Source: Clostridiales bacterium (GTDB lineage: Bacteria > Bacillota > Clostridia > Lachnospirales > Lachnospiraceae). Taken from it: a DNA stretch of 49,422 nt. The stretch covers positions 1-49,422 of the forward strand of contig JAATFT010000097.1 in the NCBI GenBank assembly GCA_015655075.1, read 5' to 3'. This document shows positions 9,231 to 16,988 of this stretch, piece by piece. Below the pieces are notes generated by a model. That model ran no database searches, was not told the DNA's origin, and worked only from the letters and a program-made list of their open reading frames with translations. A program made the position numbers and the translations under genes. The first letter of the stretch is position 1, and each line of letters opens with the position of its first letter.

Positions 9231-9428
9231 AGCGAAGCGTAAGGGGCGGGCTTTGGACCTACAAATACCAGCAAAGCGGCTACATACCGGCAAAGCTGGT
9301 ATGTTATGACAAGAAGCGTAGCGGACACAAAATATCCGCTTTGACTGTTACCGGTTTGCTTGAAATTAATTACCGATCATTGGCAATTAATAATCATAGA
9401 AATTAAAATCTTATGTGAGGAGTAAAAA

Positions 9429-11045
9429 ATGGATCGAATGATTGGAAAACACAAATTACAAAAGATTATAATCCTATGCATCGGCTGTCTGTTCCTTAGT
9501 ATTTTTGTCATGAAGTCAACAACATCCGCCGGAACCGGATACCCATATTATATTAAGGTGAATAAGCAGCAGAATTGTGTAACCATATACGAAAAAGATA
9601 AAGCCGGAAAATATACGATTCCGGTAAAAGCAATGACTTGTTCAACCGGACCGGACACGCCGCTTGGAACGTACAATACTCTGATAAAATACAGATGGAA
9701 GCTGTTGATGGGAGATGTGTGGGGACAGTATTCCACACGTATCGTAGACGGTATATTATTTCATTCCGTTTGGTATTATGAAATGGATGAAACCACATTA
9801 TCGGCAAACCAGTATAACAAACTTGGATCTTTTGCATCCCATGGCTGCATCCGCCTTACGGTTGCGGACGCAAAATGGATTTATGATAATTGCTCTGTCG
9901 GGACAACTGTCAAAATCTATAACGGGAAAGATCCGGGACCTTTGGGAAAACCGGAGACAATTAAAATTCCGGTGGGAACAGGCTGGGATCCCACGGACCC
10001 GAGCAAAAACAATCCATATAAAGATAAAACTCCCACCTTGAAAGGAGTAACCGGCAAAACCATTGCGTGGGGAACAAAAACGAATCTGTTAACCGGTGTA
10101 AAGGCTGTTTCGACGACGGGAACGGATATCACTTCCCAAATAAAAGTCGCGGGTAAAATTGATGTGTATAAAGCCGGTAAATATAGAATTAAATATACCG
10201 TTGCAGACGCACTGGGCAGGACTGCGCAAAAGACGGTAACCTATACCGTCAATGAATGCAAAGAGAAACCAAGATTTGAAGGCGTAACGGACAGAAGTAT
10301 CGGTCCGGATACCGTAGTTGACAGGAAATATGCCCTTAAGGGTGTGTCTATTTATTTAGTTACCAAGAAACTGTCCGCTGATCAGATCAAAGTAAAAATA
10401 ACCCAAAAAACGGAGGACACCTATATTATCGATTATTCCGTCAAAGCAGAGAATAACTTAACGGGCAAGGCAAAGGCCGTCCTTTATGTAGACAGGACAC
10501 CGCCTGTAATAGAAGGCACCTACTTCAGAGAAATAACGCAAAAGCAGCTTAAAGCAGGTGAAAATGAAATTAAAAAATTGGCTTTAAGAGATATTGAAGT
10601 TAAGGATGATTATTCTAAATTAAGTCCGGATGATATCAAAGTAACCGTAAAGGCAAAGGAAGATTATGCTTATCTGGTAACCTATGAGGTAAAGGATAAT
10701 GCCGGTAATATTACCAGTGAAACAGTACAGTTTACTTATTTTAAAGGAATAAGAATTGACGGTGTTGCAAATCATTATAATATTCCGGAGGGAACGGTTA
10801 TTTCGGAAGAATATGTAAAACAAGGAATTGATGCCATAAACAGCGACAACGAGGTATGTACGGATTTAGTGGCTGTTAAGATAAGCAGTTTGGATAATAA
10901 GGTATATAAGATTACTTATTCTATCACGGATGAAGACGGTAAGGAATTATCCATAGTATCTTATTTTACGGTTAACGGGGAACCAGGACCTGAAAGGGAT
11001 ACTGCCGAAACAGGAGAAGAGAAGGAGGCCTTGCAGACAGAATAA
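9429..11045 (+). CDS. L,D-transpeptidase with C-terminal repeat domains
   Basis: This 538-residue membrane-anchored or secreted YkuD-family enzyme makes 3-3 peptidoglycan cross-links or attaches proteins. Seen: an N-terminal hydrophobic segment (about 11-28), then the YkuD domain (about 36-175). His112 lies in ILFHSVW and the catalytic motif SHGCIRL has Cys140 and Arg142. The rest is a chain of Ig-like modules (about 200-520), each ending in KAGKYRIKYTV- or YLVTYEVKDNAGN-type strands, likely to reach through the wall. The tail is acidic (ETGEEKEALQTE). The start is supported by GTGAGGAG 8 bases upstream. It is probably monocistronic, followed by the leuS promoter. Confidence 0.9.
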   Translation: MDRMIGKHKLQKIIILCIGCLFLSIFVMKSTTSAGTGYPYYIKVNKQQNCVTIYEKDKAGKYTIPVKAMTCSTGPDTPLGTYNTLIKYRWKLLMGDVWGQYSTRIVDGILFHSVWYYEMDETTLSANQYNKLGSFASHGCIRLTVADAKWIYDNCSVGTTVKIYNGKDPGPLGKPETIKIPVGTGWDPTDPSKNNPYKDKTPTLKGVTGKTIAWGTKTNLLTGVKAVSTTGTDITSQIKVAGKIDVYKAGKYRIKYTVADALGRTAQKTVTYTVNECKEKPRFEGVTDRSIGPDTVVDRKYALKGVSIYLVTKKLSADQIKVKITQKTEDTYIIDYSVKAENNLTGKAKAVLYVDRTPPVIEGTYFREITQKQLKAGENEIKKLALRDIEVKDDYSKLSPDDIKVTVKAKEDYAYLVTYEVKDNAGNITSETVQFTYFKGIRIDGVANHYNIPEGTVISEEYVKQGIDAINSDNEVCTDLVAVKISSLDNKVYKITYSITDEDGKELSIVSYFTVNGEPGPERDTAETGEEKEALQTE

Positions 11046-11211
11046 AATAAAACGGCCATAAGCCAAGTTCATAAATAGCTGATGAATTGATCCCTTATAT
11101 CATGAATAAAAATATTGAAAACTTGTAATTAAGACGAAGAGAGCTATTATGCCACAGCGTATTTATGTAACCGGAAATTACGTCCTATTGTATAAAAACG
11201 CCTGAAATGAC

Positions 11212-11240
11212 TTGACAAATAGAAGCATTAGATATAGAAT
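11212..11240 (+). promoter_or_regulatory. Promoter of the leuS T-box leader
   Basis: TTGACA at 11212-11217 and TAGAAT at 11235-11240 with 17-base spacing, a good sigma-A match. It lies directly upstream of the T-box leader. The remaining 11046-11211 sequence shows no gene. Confidence 0.6.
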
Positions 11241-11244
11241 ATAC

Positions 11245-11612
11245 TATAGTTTTCATATTATTAAAAACAGTGATAAGGAGTATTAAGAGAAAATGCACGC
11301 TCAGAGAACTGTCGTTAGGTGTAAGACAGCCGTGAATATCTCCCAACTCGCCTTGGAGTTCCTCAATTGAATTTTATTGTGACAGGCCGTACACAATTGA
11401 AACTGCCATTGTATTTGCGGTTGCAACGGTAATGGCGGCAGTTGTAATGGCAGTTTCAATATTAGATTGAGGCGGGAATTCCCGTTACAGAAAATCAAGC
11501 GCGTTTATTGTATAATTCTGATTTTTTATCGGAATAAAGATATGGACGAATTAGAGTGGTACCGCGGATTAAGCCTTTCCGTCTCTTATATGAGAGACGG
11601 AAAGGCTTTTAT
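11245..11612 (+). promoter_or_regulatory. T-box leader (tRNA-Leu sensing) of leuS
   Basis: The T-box motif AGAGTGGTACCGCGG (11553-11567) is followed at once by a 16-bp terminator hairpin, AAGCCTTTCCGTCTCT at 11571-11586 pairing with 11593-11608 and ending in a T-run. This is the classic arrangement in which uncharged tRNA stabilises an antiterminator. Stem I lies around 11281-11360 and contains a candidate CUC specifier (11340-11342), which fits Leu and the downstream gene. Between stem I and the T-box is an unusually long hairpin: ATTGAAACTGCCATT (11396-11410) with its exact reverse complement at 11446-11460. Confidence 0.92.
11571..11612 (+). terminator. T-box attenuator terminator
   Basis: A perfect 16-bp stem with a TATATG loop followed by TTTTATTT. 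It is mutually exclusive with the T-box antiterminator. Confidence 0.9.
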
Positions 11613-11679
11613 TTCGTTAGAAAATTATTGGTATTTTCTATGAATTTATCCGTTAATTAAATAGTAGGAGGAATTAATT

Positions 11680-14094
11680 ATGGCGATACCTTATAACCAC
11701 AAAGTAATTGAAAAAAAATGGCGCAGTAATTGGGAAAAGAAACCGGTGAATGTGAATGACGGTTCAACCCCCAAGTATTATTGTCTGGATATGTTTCCGT
11801 ATCCGTCCGGCAGCGGCCTTCATGTAGGACATTGGAGAGGATATGTAATCAGTGATGTCTGGAGCAGATATAAGATACTGAAGGGATACTATGTCATTCA
11901 TCCTATGGGATGGGATGCATTCGGTCTTCCGGCGGAAAATTATGCCATTAAAATGGGCGTACACCCCAGCAAATCAACGTCGGAGAATATTTCCAATATT
12001 AAGAAGCAGATTCATGAAATAGCTGCTGTTTACGACTGGGATATGGAGGTAAATACTACCGATCCCGAATTTTATAAATGGACCCAATGGATATTTTTAA
12101 AAATGTTTAAAGCCGGCCTTGCTTATGAAAAGGAAATGCCCATCAACTGGTGTCCTTCCTGCAAAACCGGCCTGGCAAATGAAGAGGTTGTAAACGGCTG
12201 CTGTGAACGCTGCGGCGAGCCGGTAACCAAGAAAAACTTAAAGCAGTGGATGTTAAAAATTACACAGTACGGGGACCGCTTGTTAGAAGACCTGAATAAA
12301 CTGGACTGGCCGGAAAAGGTTAAGAAGATGCAGTCCGACTGGATCGGCAAAAGCTACGGTGCGGAGATTGACTTTGCGGTTGACGGATCGGATAAAACGA
12401 TTAAAGTATACACTACAAGGCCGGATACCTTATATGGGGCAACCTTTATGGTAATGGCGCCGGAACATGCTTTGGCCGATGAACTGGCAACCGGGGAGCA
12501 AAAGGAAGCGGTGGAAGAGTATATTTTAAGGTCTTCCATGAAATCCTCCGTAGAACGTTTACAGGATAAAGAAAAGACCGGCGTATTTACCGGTAGCTAC
12601 GCCGTTAATCCTTTAAATAAAAAACTGGTGCCAATCTGGATTTCCGACTATGTACTGGGCGACTATGGAACCGGTGCGATTATGTGTGTACCTGCTCATG
12701 ATGACAGGGATTTTGAATTTGCCAAAAAGTTTCATATTCGAATTATTCAGGTAATCGCAAAAGACGGCGCAGAAAATCCCAAGCTTACCGAAGCCTATAC
12801 GGAAGCAGGAATTATGATTAATTCAGGAGAATTTAACGGTATGAATTCCACCGACGCAAAACGGGATATTCCGGGCATACTGGAAGCAAGAGGGATTGGA
12901 AAGAAAACGACAAATTATAAATTAAGGGACTGGGTATTCTCAAGACAGCGTTACTGGGGAGAACCCATACCCATTGTACACTGTGAGCACTGCGGCGCGG
13001 TTCCTGTTCCGGAAGATCAGCTTCCCTTATTGCTGCCGGAGGTAGAACGTTACCTGCCTACGGGCACGGGAGAATCTCCTTTAGCCGATATTCACGAATG
13101 GGTCAATACGACCTGTCCGGTATGCACCAGACCGGCCAGGAGGGAAACCAATACCATGCCTCAGTGGGCCGGCTCTTCCTGGTATTTTTTAAGATATGTG
13201 GATAATAAGAATAAAAAGGAACTGGTATCCAGGGAGAAAGCAAAGAAATATTTACCCGTTGATATGTACATCGGCGGTGTGGAACATGCCGTATTGCATC
13301 TATTGTATTCCAGATTTTATACCAAATTCCTTTATGATATCGGAGTGCTTGATTTTGATGAACCCTTTAACCGATTATTCAATCAGGGCATGATTGGAAA
13401 AAATGGTGCAAAAATGAGCAAATCCAAGGGAAATGTGGTATCTCCGGATGAGCTGGTAAGGGTTTACGGATGTGATTCCCTAAGGCTTTATGAATTATTC
13501 GTAGGACCTCCGGACCTGGATTCCGAATGGGATGACAGGGGAATGGACGGTGTTTACCGCTTTATTAACCGTTTCTGGAACATGGTAATGGACAGCAGGG
13601 ACAGCAATGTAAAAGCTACGGAAGAAATGGTCAAAACCAGACACAAGATGATTTATGATATTACCACGCGCCTGGAAGCTTTCAGCTTAAATACAGTTGT
13701 GAGCGGTTTCATGGAATATAGCAATAAGCTCATTGATATAATGAAAAAAGAGGGAGGAGTGGATAGAAAGACCCTTGAAACGGCCATTATTTTATTAGCT
13801 CCGTTTACTCCTCATGTGGCTGAGGAATTATGGTCCCAGCTTGGTCATACACAAAGCGTCTTTGAGGAAAAATGGCCCGAATACGATGAAGCTAAAATGA
13901 AAGATAAGGAAATCGAAATTGCGGTTCAGATAAACGGCAAAACCAAAGGGGTTGTGATGGTAGGAGCAGAAGATGGGAAAGATATCGTCGTTGCAAAAGC
14001 TAAGGATGTGATGGCAGATAAATTGACCGGTACAATAATAAAAGAGATTTATGTTCCGGGCAGGATTGTCAATATTGTAGTTTCAAACTCCTGA
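11680..14094 (+). CDS. leuS: Leucyl-tRNA synthetase
   Basis: This 804-residue class I synthetase charges tRNA-Leu. Seen: a HIGH-type motif HVGH at 48-51 within [16 protein letters not shown], zinc-binding clusters (CPSCKTG...CERCGEP near 160-180 and a second Cys cluster near 435-490), the CP1 editing domain with [17 protein letters not shown] at 578-582, and the anticodon-binding C-terminus ending in a small [14 protein letters not shown] domain. The length is normal. The start ATG follows GTAGGAGG. Expression is under the T-box leader directly upstream. Confidence 0.98.
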   Translation: MAIPYNHKVIEKKWRSNWEKKPVNVNDGSTPKYYCLDMFPYPSGSGLHVGHWRGYVISDVWSRYKILKGYYVIHPMGWDAFGLPAENYAIKMGVHPSKSTSENISNIKKQIHEIAAVYDWDMEVNTTDPEFYKWTQWIFLKMFKAGLAYEKEMPINWCPSCKTGLANEEVVNGCCERCGEPVTKKNLKQWMLKITQYGDRLLEDLNKLDWPEKVKKMQSDWIGKSYGAEIDFAVDGSDKTIKVYTTRPDTLYGATFMVMAPEHALADELATGEQKEAVEEYILRSSMKSSVERLQDKEKTGVFTGSYAVNPLNKKLVPIWISDYVLGDYGTGAIMCVPAHDDRDFEFAKKFHIRIIQVIAKDGAENPKLTEAYTEAGIMINSGEFNGMNSTDAKRDIPGILEARGIGKKTTNYKLRDWVFSRQRYWGEPIPIVHCEHCGAVPVPEDQLPLLLPEVERYLPTGTGESPLADIHEWVNTTCPVCTRPARRETNTMPQWAGSSWYFLRYVDNKNKKELVSREKAKKYLPVDMYIGGVEHAVLHLLYSRFYTKFLYDIGVLDFDEPFNRLFNQGMIGKNGAKMSKSKGNVVSPDELVRVYGCDSLRLYELFVGPPDLDSEWDDRGMDGVYRFINRFWNMVMDSRDSNVKATEEMVKTRHKMIYDITTRLEAFSLNTVVSGFMEYSNKLIDIMKKEGGVDRKTLETAIILLAPFTPHVAEELWSQLGHTQSVFEEKWPEYDEAKMKDKEIEIAVQINGKTKGVVMVGAEDGKDIVVAKAKDVMADKLTGTIIKEIYVPGRIVNIVVSNS

Positions 14095-14106
14095 TTTTGG
14101 GAAGCG

Positions 14107-14206
14107 GGGTTGCCGCACTAAACGTTTTAATCACCATATATGGCACAGGCTCCTTAACGAAGTGCTATATACGGTAAAGAAAAGTTTAGTGCGGCAGCCT
14201 TTTTTT
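14107..14206 (+). terminator. Long terminator-like hairpin after leuS
   Basis: GGTTGCCGCACTAAAC near 14108-14123 pairs with GTTTAGTGCGGCAGCC near 14184-14199, followed by a T7 run. The roughly 60-base interior contains a second imperfect pairing (CCATATATGGCAC with GTGCTATATACGG). This is far larger than a usual intrinsic terminator. Confidence 0.75.
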
Positions 14207-14307
14207 ATTTAATAGGGAATTTGCACGGCAATACTGCAAAGCAGAATCTTTGTTCCTTAACATAATATAAGAAATACAAGAAATTATAAATTAATACACA
14301 TTCGTTA

Positions 14308-14335
14308 TTGACAATCTAAAAAAATAGTATATTAT
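14308..14335 (+). promoter_or_regulatory. Promoter of the peptide cluster
   Basis: TTGACA at 14308-14313 with TATTAT at 14330-14335 (16-base spacing), or TTATAT two bases later. It sits directly before the palindrome and the regulator gene. Confidence 0.6.
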
Positions 14336-14345
14336 ATAAATATAG

Positions 14346-14369
14346 ATTAATATAAAAATTTATATTAAT
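14346..14369. promoter_or_regulatory. 24-bp perfect palindrome, candidate operator
   Basis: The 11-bp half-site ATTAATATAAA is followed by AA and its exact reverse complement. It lies about 10 bases downstream of the -10 box and 31 bases before the regulator start, where a bound repressor would block transcription. Half of the site recurs just downstream (TTAATATAAAA from 14365). The likely ligand is the winged-helix protein encoded next. Confidence 0.6.
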
Positions 14370-14400
14370 ATAAAACTTTAGATAAATAGGAGGCGGATAT

Positions 14401-14907
14401 ATGAATTTAGAAAAACTGTTGATGAATCCTATACGGATTATGATTATGCAGTATTTAACCACACATGAGACAGCGACTGCATCAGAAATTATAAGCATAA
14501 TAGACAATGTGTCCCGTGCTACGGTATATAATCATATTAAGATCCTGGAAGAGAATGGATTACTCTGCGTAGTAAAGGAAAACCAGATACGGGGAACAAT
14601 TGAAAAGGTATTTAGTTTAAATAAATCAAATAAAAATTTTAACACGGAATATACTTCTATTATTAATTGTTTAATATATTTAATGGTTGATTTTCAAAAT
14701 TATTTTGAGGACAAACCAAGGGATATAAAAAGTGATATGCTGTTTGTTGATAGGACAATACTTTTTCTGGACAAACCTGAATTTGAAAATTTTTTTCAGG
14801 AATATACGGATTTATGCAAAAGATATTTCAAATTTTCATCAGCAGAAAATAGAACGGGGAGAACAATTTCATTGATTTCGTCACCATTTGTTGATAACGA
14901 AAATTGA
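14401..14907 (+). CDS. Winged-helix (ArsR-like) transcriptional regulator
   Basis: This 168-residue protein has an N-terminal winged helix-turn-helix of ArsR-like type (about 1-75): a helix LMNPIRIMIMQYL, then ATASEIISIIDNVSRATVYNHIKILEE as the recognition region, then a wing. The roughly 95-residue C-terminal part is rich in aromatic and charged residues and has no recognised domain; it may sense a ligand or the cluster product. No metal-binding Cys pair of metalloregulators is seen. The start is supported by AGGAGG 8 bases upstream. The exporter gene begins 8 bases after its stop, so it heads an operon and probably represses it through the palindrome upstream. Confidence 0.8.
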   Translation: MNLEKLLMNPIRIMIMQYLTTHETATASEIISIIDNVSRATVYNHIKILEENGLLCVVKENQIRGTIEKVFSLNKSNKNFNTEYTSIINCLIYLMVDFQNYFEDKPRDIKSDMLFVDRTILFLDKPEFENFFQEYTDLCKRYFKFSSAENRTGRTISLISSPFVDNEN

Positions 14908-14915
14908 GATAAATT

Positions 14916-16607
14916 ATGAAGGATATTTTGAAAAAAAATGTTAAATTAATAATTATAAATATTATTGTTATAATTATCTCTTCCGTTTTATCTGTTTTAA
15001 TTGCCTTATTAATTCAGATTATTATAGATACGGCATCAGAGTTTAACTGGGAAAAGCTACATATCATAATGGTTTACAGTATTCTCTTTTTATTATTTTA
15101 TTTTATATTTAGTTTTTTAAGAGCATATTTTACAAAAAAATTGCTTAACAAATTTATTTATGACTTGCGGTTTGTTTTGTTCCAAAGAATTTTTGACAGA
15201 AACATGGAAGATTTTAGAAAATATGATACATCCAATTATCTGTCCGTATTAACGAATGATATACAATTATTTAGCGAAAGTACGCTTAATTCCATACTTC
15301 AGATTGCGCAGAATATACTTGCCGCGGTAATTACATTAGCTGTGTTGTTTTATGTCAGTCCATTTATAGCTTTTGTTGTAATGGTATGCATAATAATTAT
15401 GTATTTAGTACCCTTTGTAATAGGAAAAATGATTCAGTGTCAGCAAATAATCCTGTCGAAGGATTTAATGAACCTTATGGGTGTTTGTAAAAGTTTTCTG
15501 AATGGGTTTCATGTTATTTTTTCCTACCGTATTCAAGGGGAATGTATAGATAAATTTAATTTCAAAAATAAAATAGCCACCCGCAGCAGAATGCGGATGG
15601 ATGGGTTTATAAGTCTTAGCGAAAGTTTATCGGCCGTGCTTTCTGTCTCAACGGAATTTATTGTAATTTATATCGCAGCATGGTTAGTTATTAAAGGAGA
15701 TATTACAATAGGAACCATGGTTGCCATCATGCAATTAAGCGGAACATTTATCCAGCCGATTATGATAATCATGCAAAATATTCCCCGGGTAATTGGGGGA
15801 AAATCAATAATCCGGAGATTTCAAAATATAATCAATTTTAAGCCTAAAGGATTTATAGGAAGTAGTAAGCCGACATTTAATTTAGGAATTGAATTGAAAA
15901 ACTTATCTTTTTCCTATCACAGAAATCAGGATATTTTATATCAGATAAATTGTTATTTTGAGAAAAATAAGAAATATGCCCTTGTGGGAGCAAACGGATC
16001 AGGGAAAAGTACTTTAATAGGGCTTTTAGCCGGATTGTCAAGCACTTATGAAGGTTCCATTCTAATTGATGGAGTTGAGCTTAGAAGTTTAAATTTATCC
16101 GAAGTTTTATCCTATATTACGGTAACCTGGCAGAATTCATTTCTATTTGATACCAATGTTCAGGAGAATATTACCTTAGGCTATGATTATGATAGAAGGG
16201 ATTTAGACGAAGCGTGCAGGATTAGCGGAGTAAATTTATTTCTGGAGCAGTTGCCAGACGGCCTGGAGTGTGTAGTTATAGAAGGCGGTAATAATTTATC
16301 GGGAGGTCAAAAGCAGCGTATTTCTATTGCAAGGGCCTTATTGCAGAAAAAGCCAATTATGATTTTAGATGAAGGTACCGCTGCGATAGATAAAAAAACA
16401 GCTTATGATATTGAGAATAGTTTACTCGATATACCGGATTTGACATTAATTGCAGTTACTCATAACCTGGAGGTGAATCTGTTGATGAAATACGATAGTA
16501 TTGTATTTTTAAAAAATTCACAAATAGCAGGAATGGGAAATTTCAAGGAACTTTACGACAATAATGATGAGTTCCGTGATTTCCTAAGTATCGCTTGTGA
16601 TAGTTGA
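14916..16607 (+). CDS. Peptidase-less ABC exporter of the peptide cluster
   Basis: This 563-residue half-transporter has six membrane helices in about 1-300 and an ATPase with all motifs: Walker A GANGSGKST, Q-loop TWQNSFLF, signature LSGGQKQR, Walker B IMILDEGTAAID, and H-loop VTHNL. It should work as a homodimer. There is no N-terminal C39 peptidase domain, so any leader peptide must be cut elsewhere. It is coupled to the regulator gene (8-base gap, weak ribosome site). It is placed between the regulator and the small peptide gene, which fits export of the modified peptide or self-protection. Base composition is clearly more AT-rich than the exporter pair at 5.5-9.2 kb. Confidence 0.88.
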   Translation: MKDILKKNVKLIIINIIVIIISSVLSVLIALLIQIIIDTASEFNWEKLHIIMVYSILFLLFYFIFSFLRAYFTKKLLNKFIYDLRFVLFQRIFDRNMEDFRKYDTSNYLSVLTNDIQLFSESTLNSILQIAQNILAAVITLAVLFYVSPFIAFVVMVCIIIMYLVPFVIGKMIQCQQIILSKDLMNLMGVCKSFLNGFHVIFSYRIQGECIDKFNFKNKIATRSRMRMDGFISLSESLSAVLSVSTEFIVIYIAAWLVIKGDITIGTMVAIMQLSGTFIQPIMIIMQNIPRVIGGKSIIRRFQNIINFKPKGFIGSSKPTFNLGIELKNLSFSYHRNQDILYQINCYFEKNKKYALVGANGSGKSTLIGLLAGLSSTYEGSILIDGVELRSLNLSEVLSYITVTWQNSFLFDTNVQENITLGYDYDRRDLDEACRISGVNLFLEQLPDGLECVVIEGGNNLSGGQKQRISIARALLQKKPIMILDEGTAAIDKKTAYDIENSLLDIPDLTLIAVTHNLEVNLLMKYDSIVFLKNSQIAGMGNFKELYDNNDEFRDFLSIACDS

Positions 16608-16642
16608 TACATATCGGAAAATTTTGAGACCAATGCTTAATT

Positions 16643-16886
16643 AGCGAGCAATAAGCTGATAGATGATTTATTTAAATTCAAATTTTTGGAGGGAATATAT
16701 ATGATTGAGGAAAAAAACGTTGTTGATGAAGTAGAAGAAGAAACTATAGTTGTAAGTGTTCCTGATGATGATCATAACATTAATAGTTATGTGGTTTGGG
16801 GTTAAGTATAAATTATAAATATATATTATATTAAATAGAATGATACGTACACCATAAGCTTTGGTCTAAAATGCTTATTGCTCGCT
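16643..16886. repeat. 14-bp inverted repeat bracketing the peptide gene
   Basis: AGCGAGCAATAAGC (16643-16656) has its exact reverse complement at 16873-16886, on either side of the 34-codon peptide gene. A second pair of related words, GACCAATGCTTA before it and TAAGCTTTGGTC after it, lies nearby. A further AGGTTTA/TAAACCT hairpin (about 16931-16951) precedes the radical SAM gene. In the mRNA the repeat could close a long stem enclosing the peptide message, protecting it or setting its ratio to the enzyme message. Confidence 0.55.
16701..16805 (+). CDS. Candidate RiPP precursor peptide (34 aa)
   Basis: This 34-codon gene has a strong Shine-Dalgarno (GGAGGG, 16688-16693) 7 bases before its ATG, the best in the cluster. 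The first 24 residues are very acidic, with Glu/Asp runs (EEK, DEVEEE, PDDD), as in leader peptides. The C-terminus HNINSYVVWG holds Tyr30 and Trp33, the only aromatic residues of the peptide apart from His25, and ends in Gly. It sits between the exporter and a cobalamin-binding radical SAM gene. From this it is inferred to be the substrate of that enzyme, with the modified core at or near YVVWG. No Cys is present, so thioether or sactipeptide chemistry is excluded. C-, N- or beta-carbon methylation or cross-linking of Tyr, Val or Trp is possible. No database family is recognised. Confidence 0.7.
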   Translation: MIEEKNVVDEVEEETIVVSVPDDDHNINSYVVWG

Positions 16887-16988
16887 TAAAAAGTTTTATT
16901 TTACGGTATGAATAAAAAATTCGGGGTTATAGGTTTACCTGTTATAAACCTAAATATTGAAGGGAGATAAATAATATTATAAAAGAAA

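Noticed and set aside
16662..16704. 13-codon frame ending in the start codon of the peptide gene
   Set aside because: There is no ribosome site before it, and its end includes the Shine-Dalgarno of the real peptide; probably chance in AT-rich DNA.
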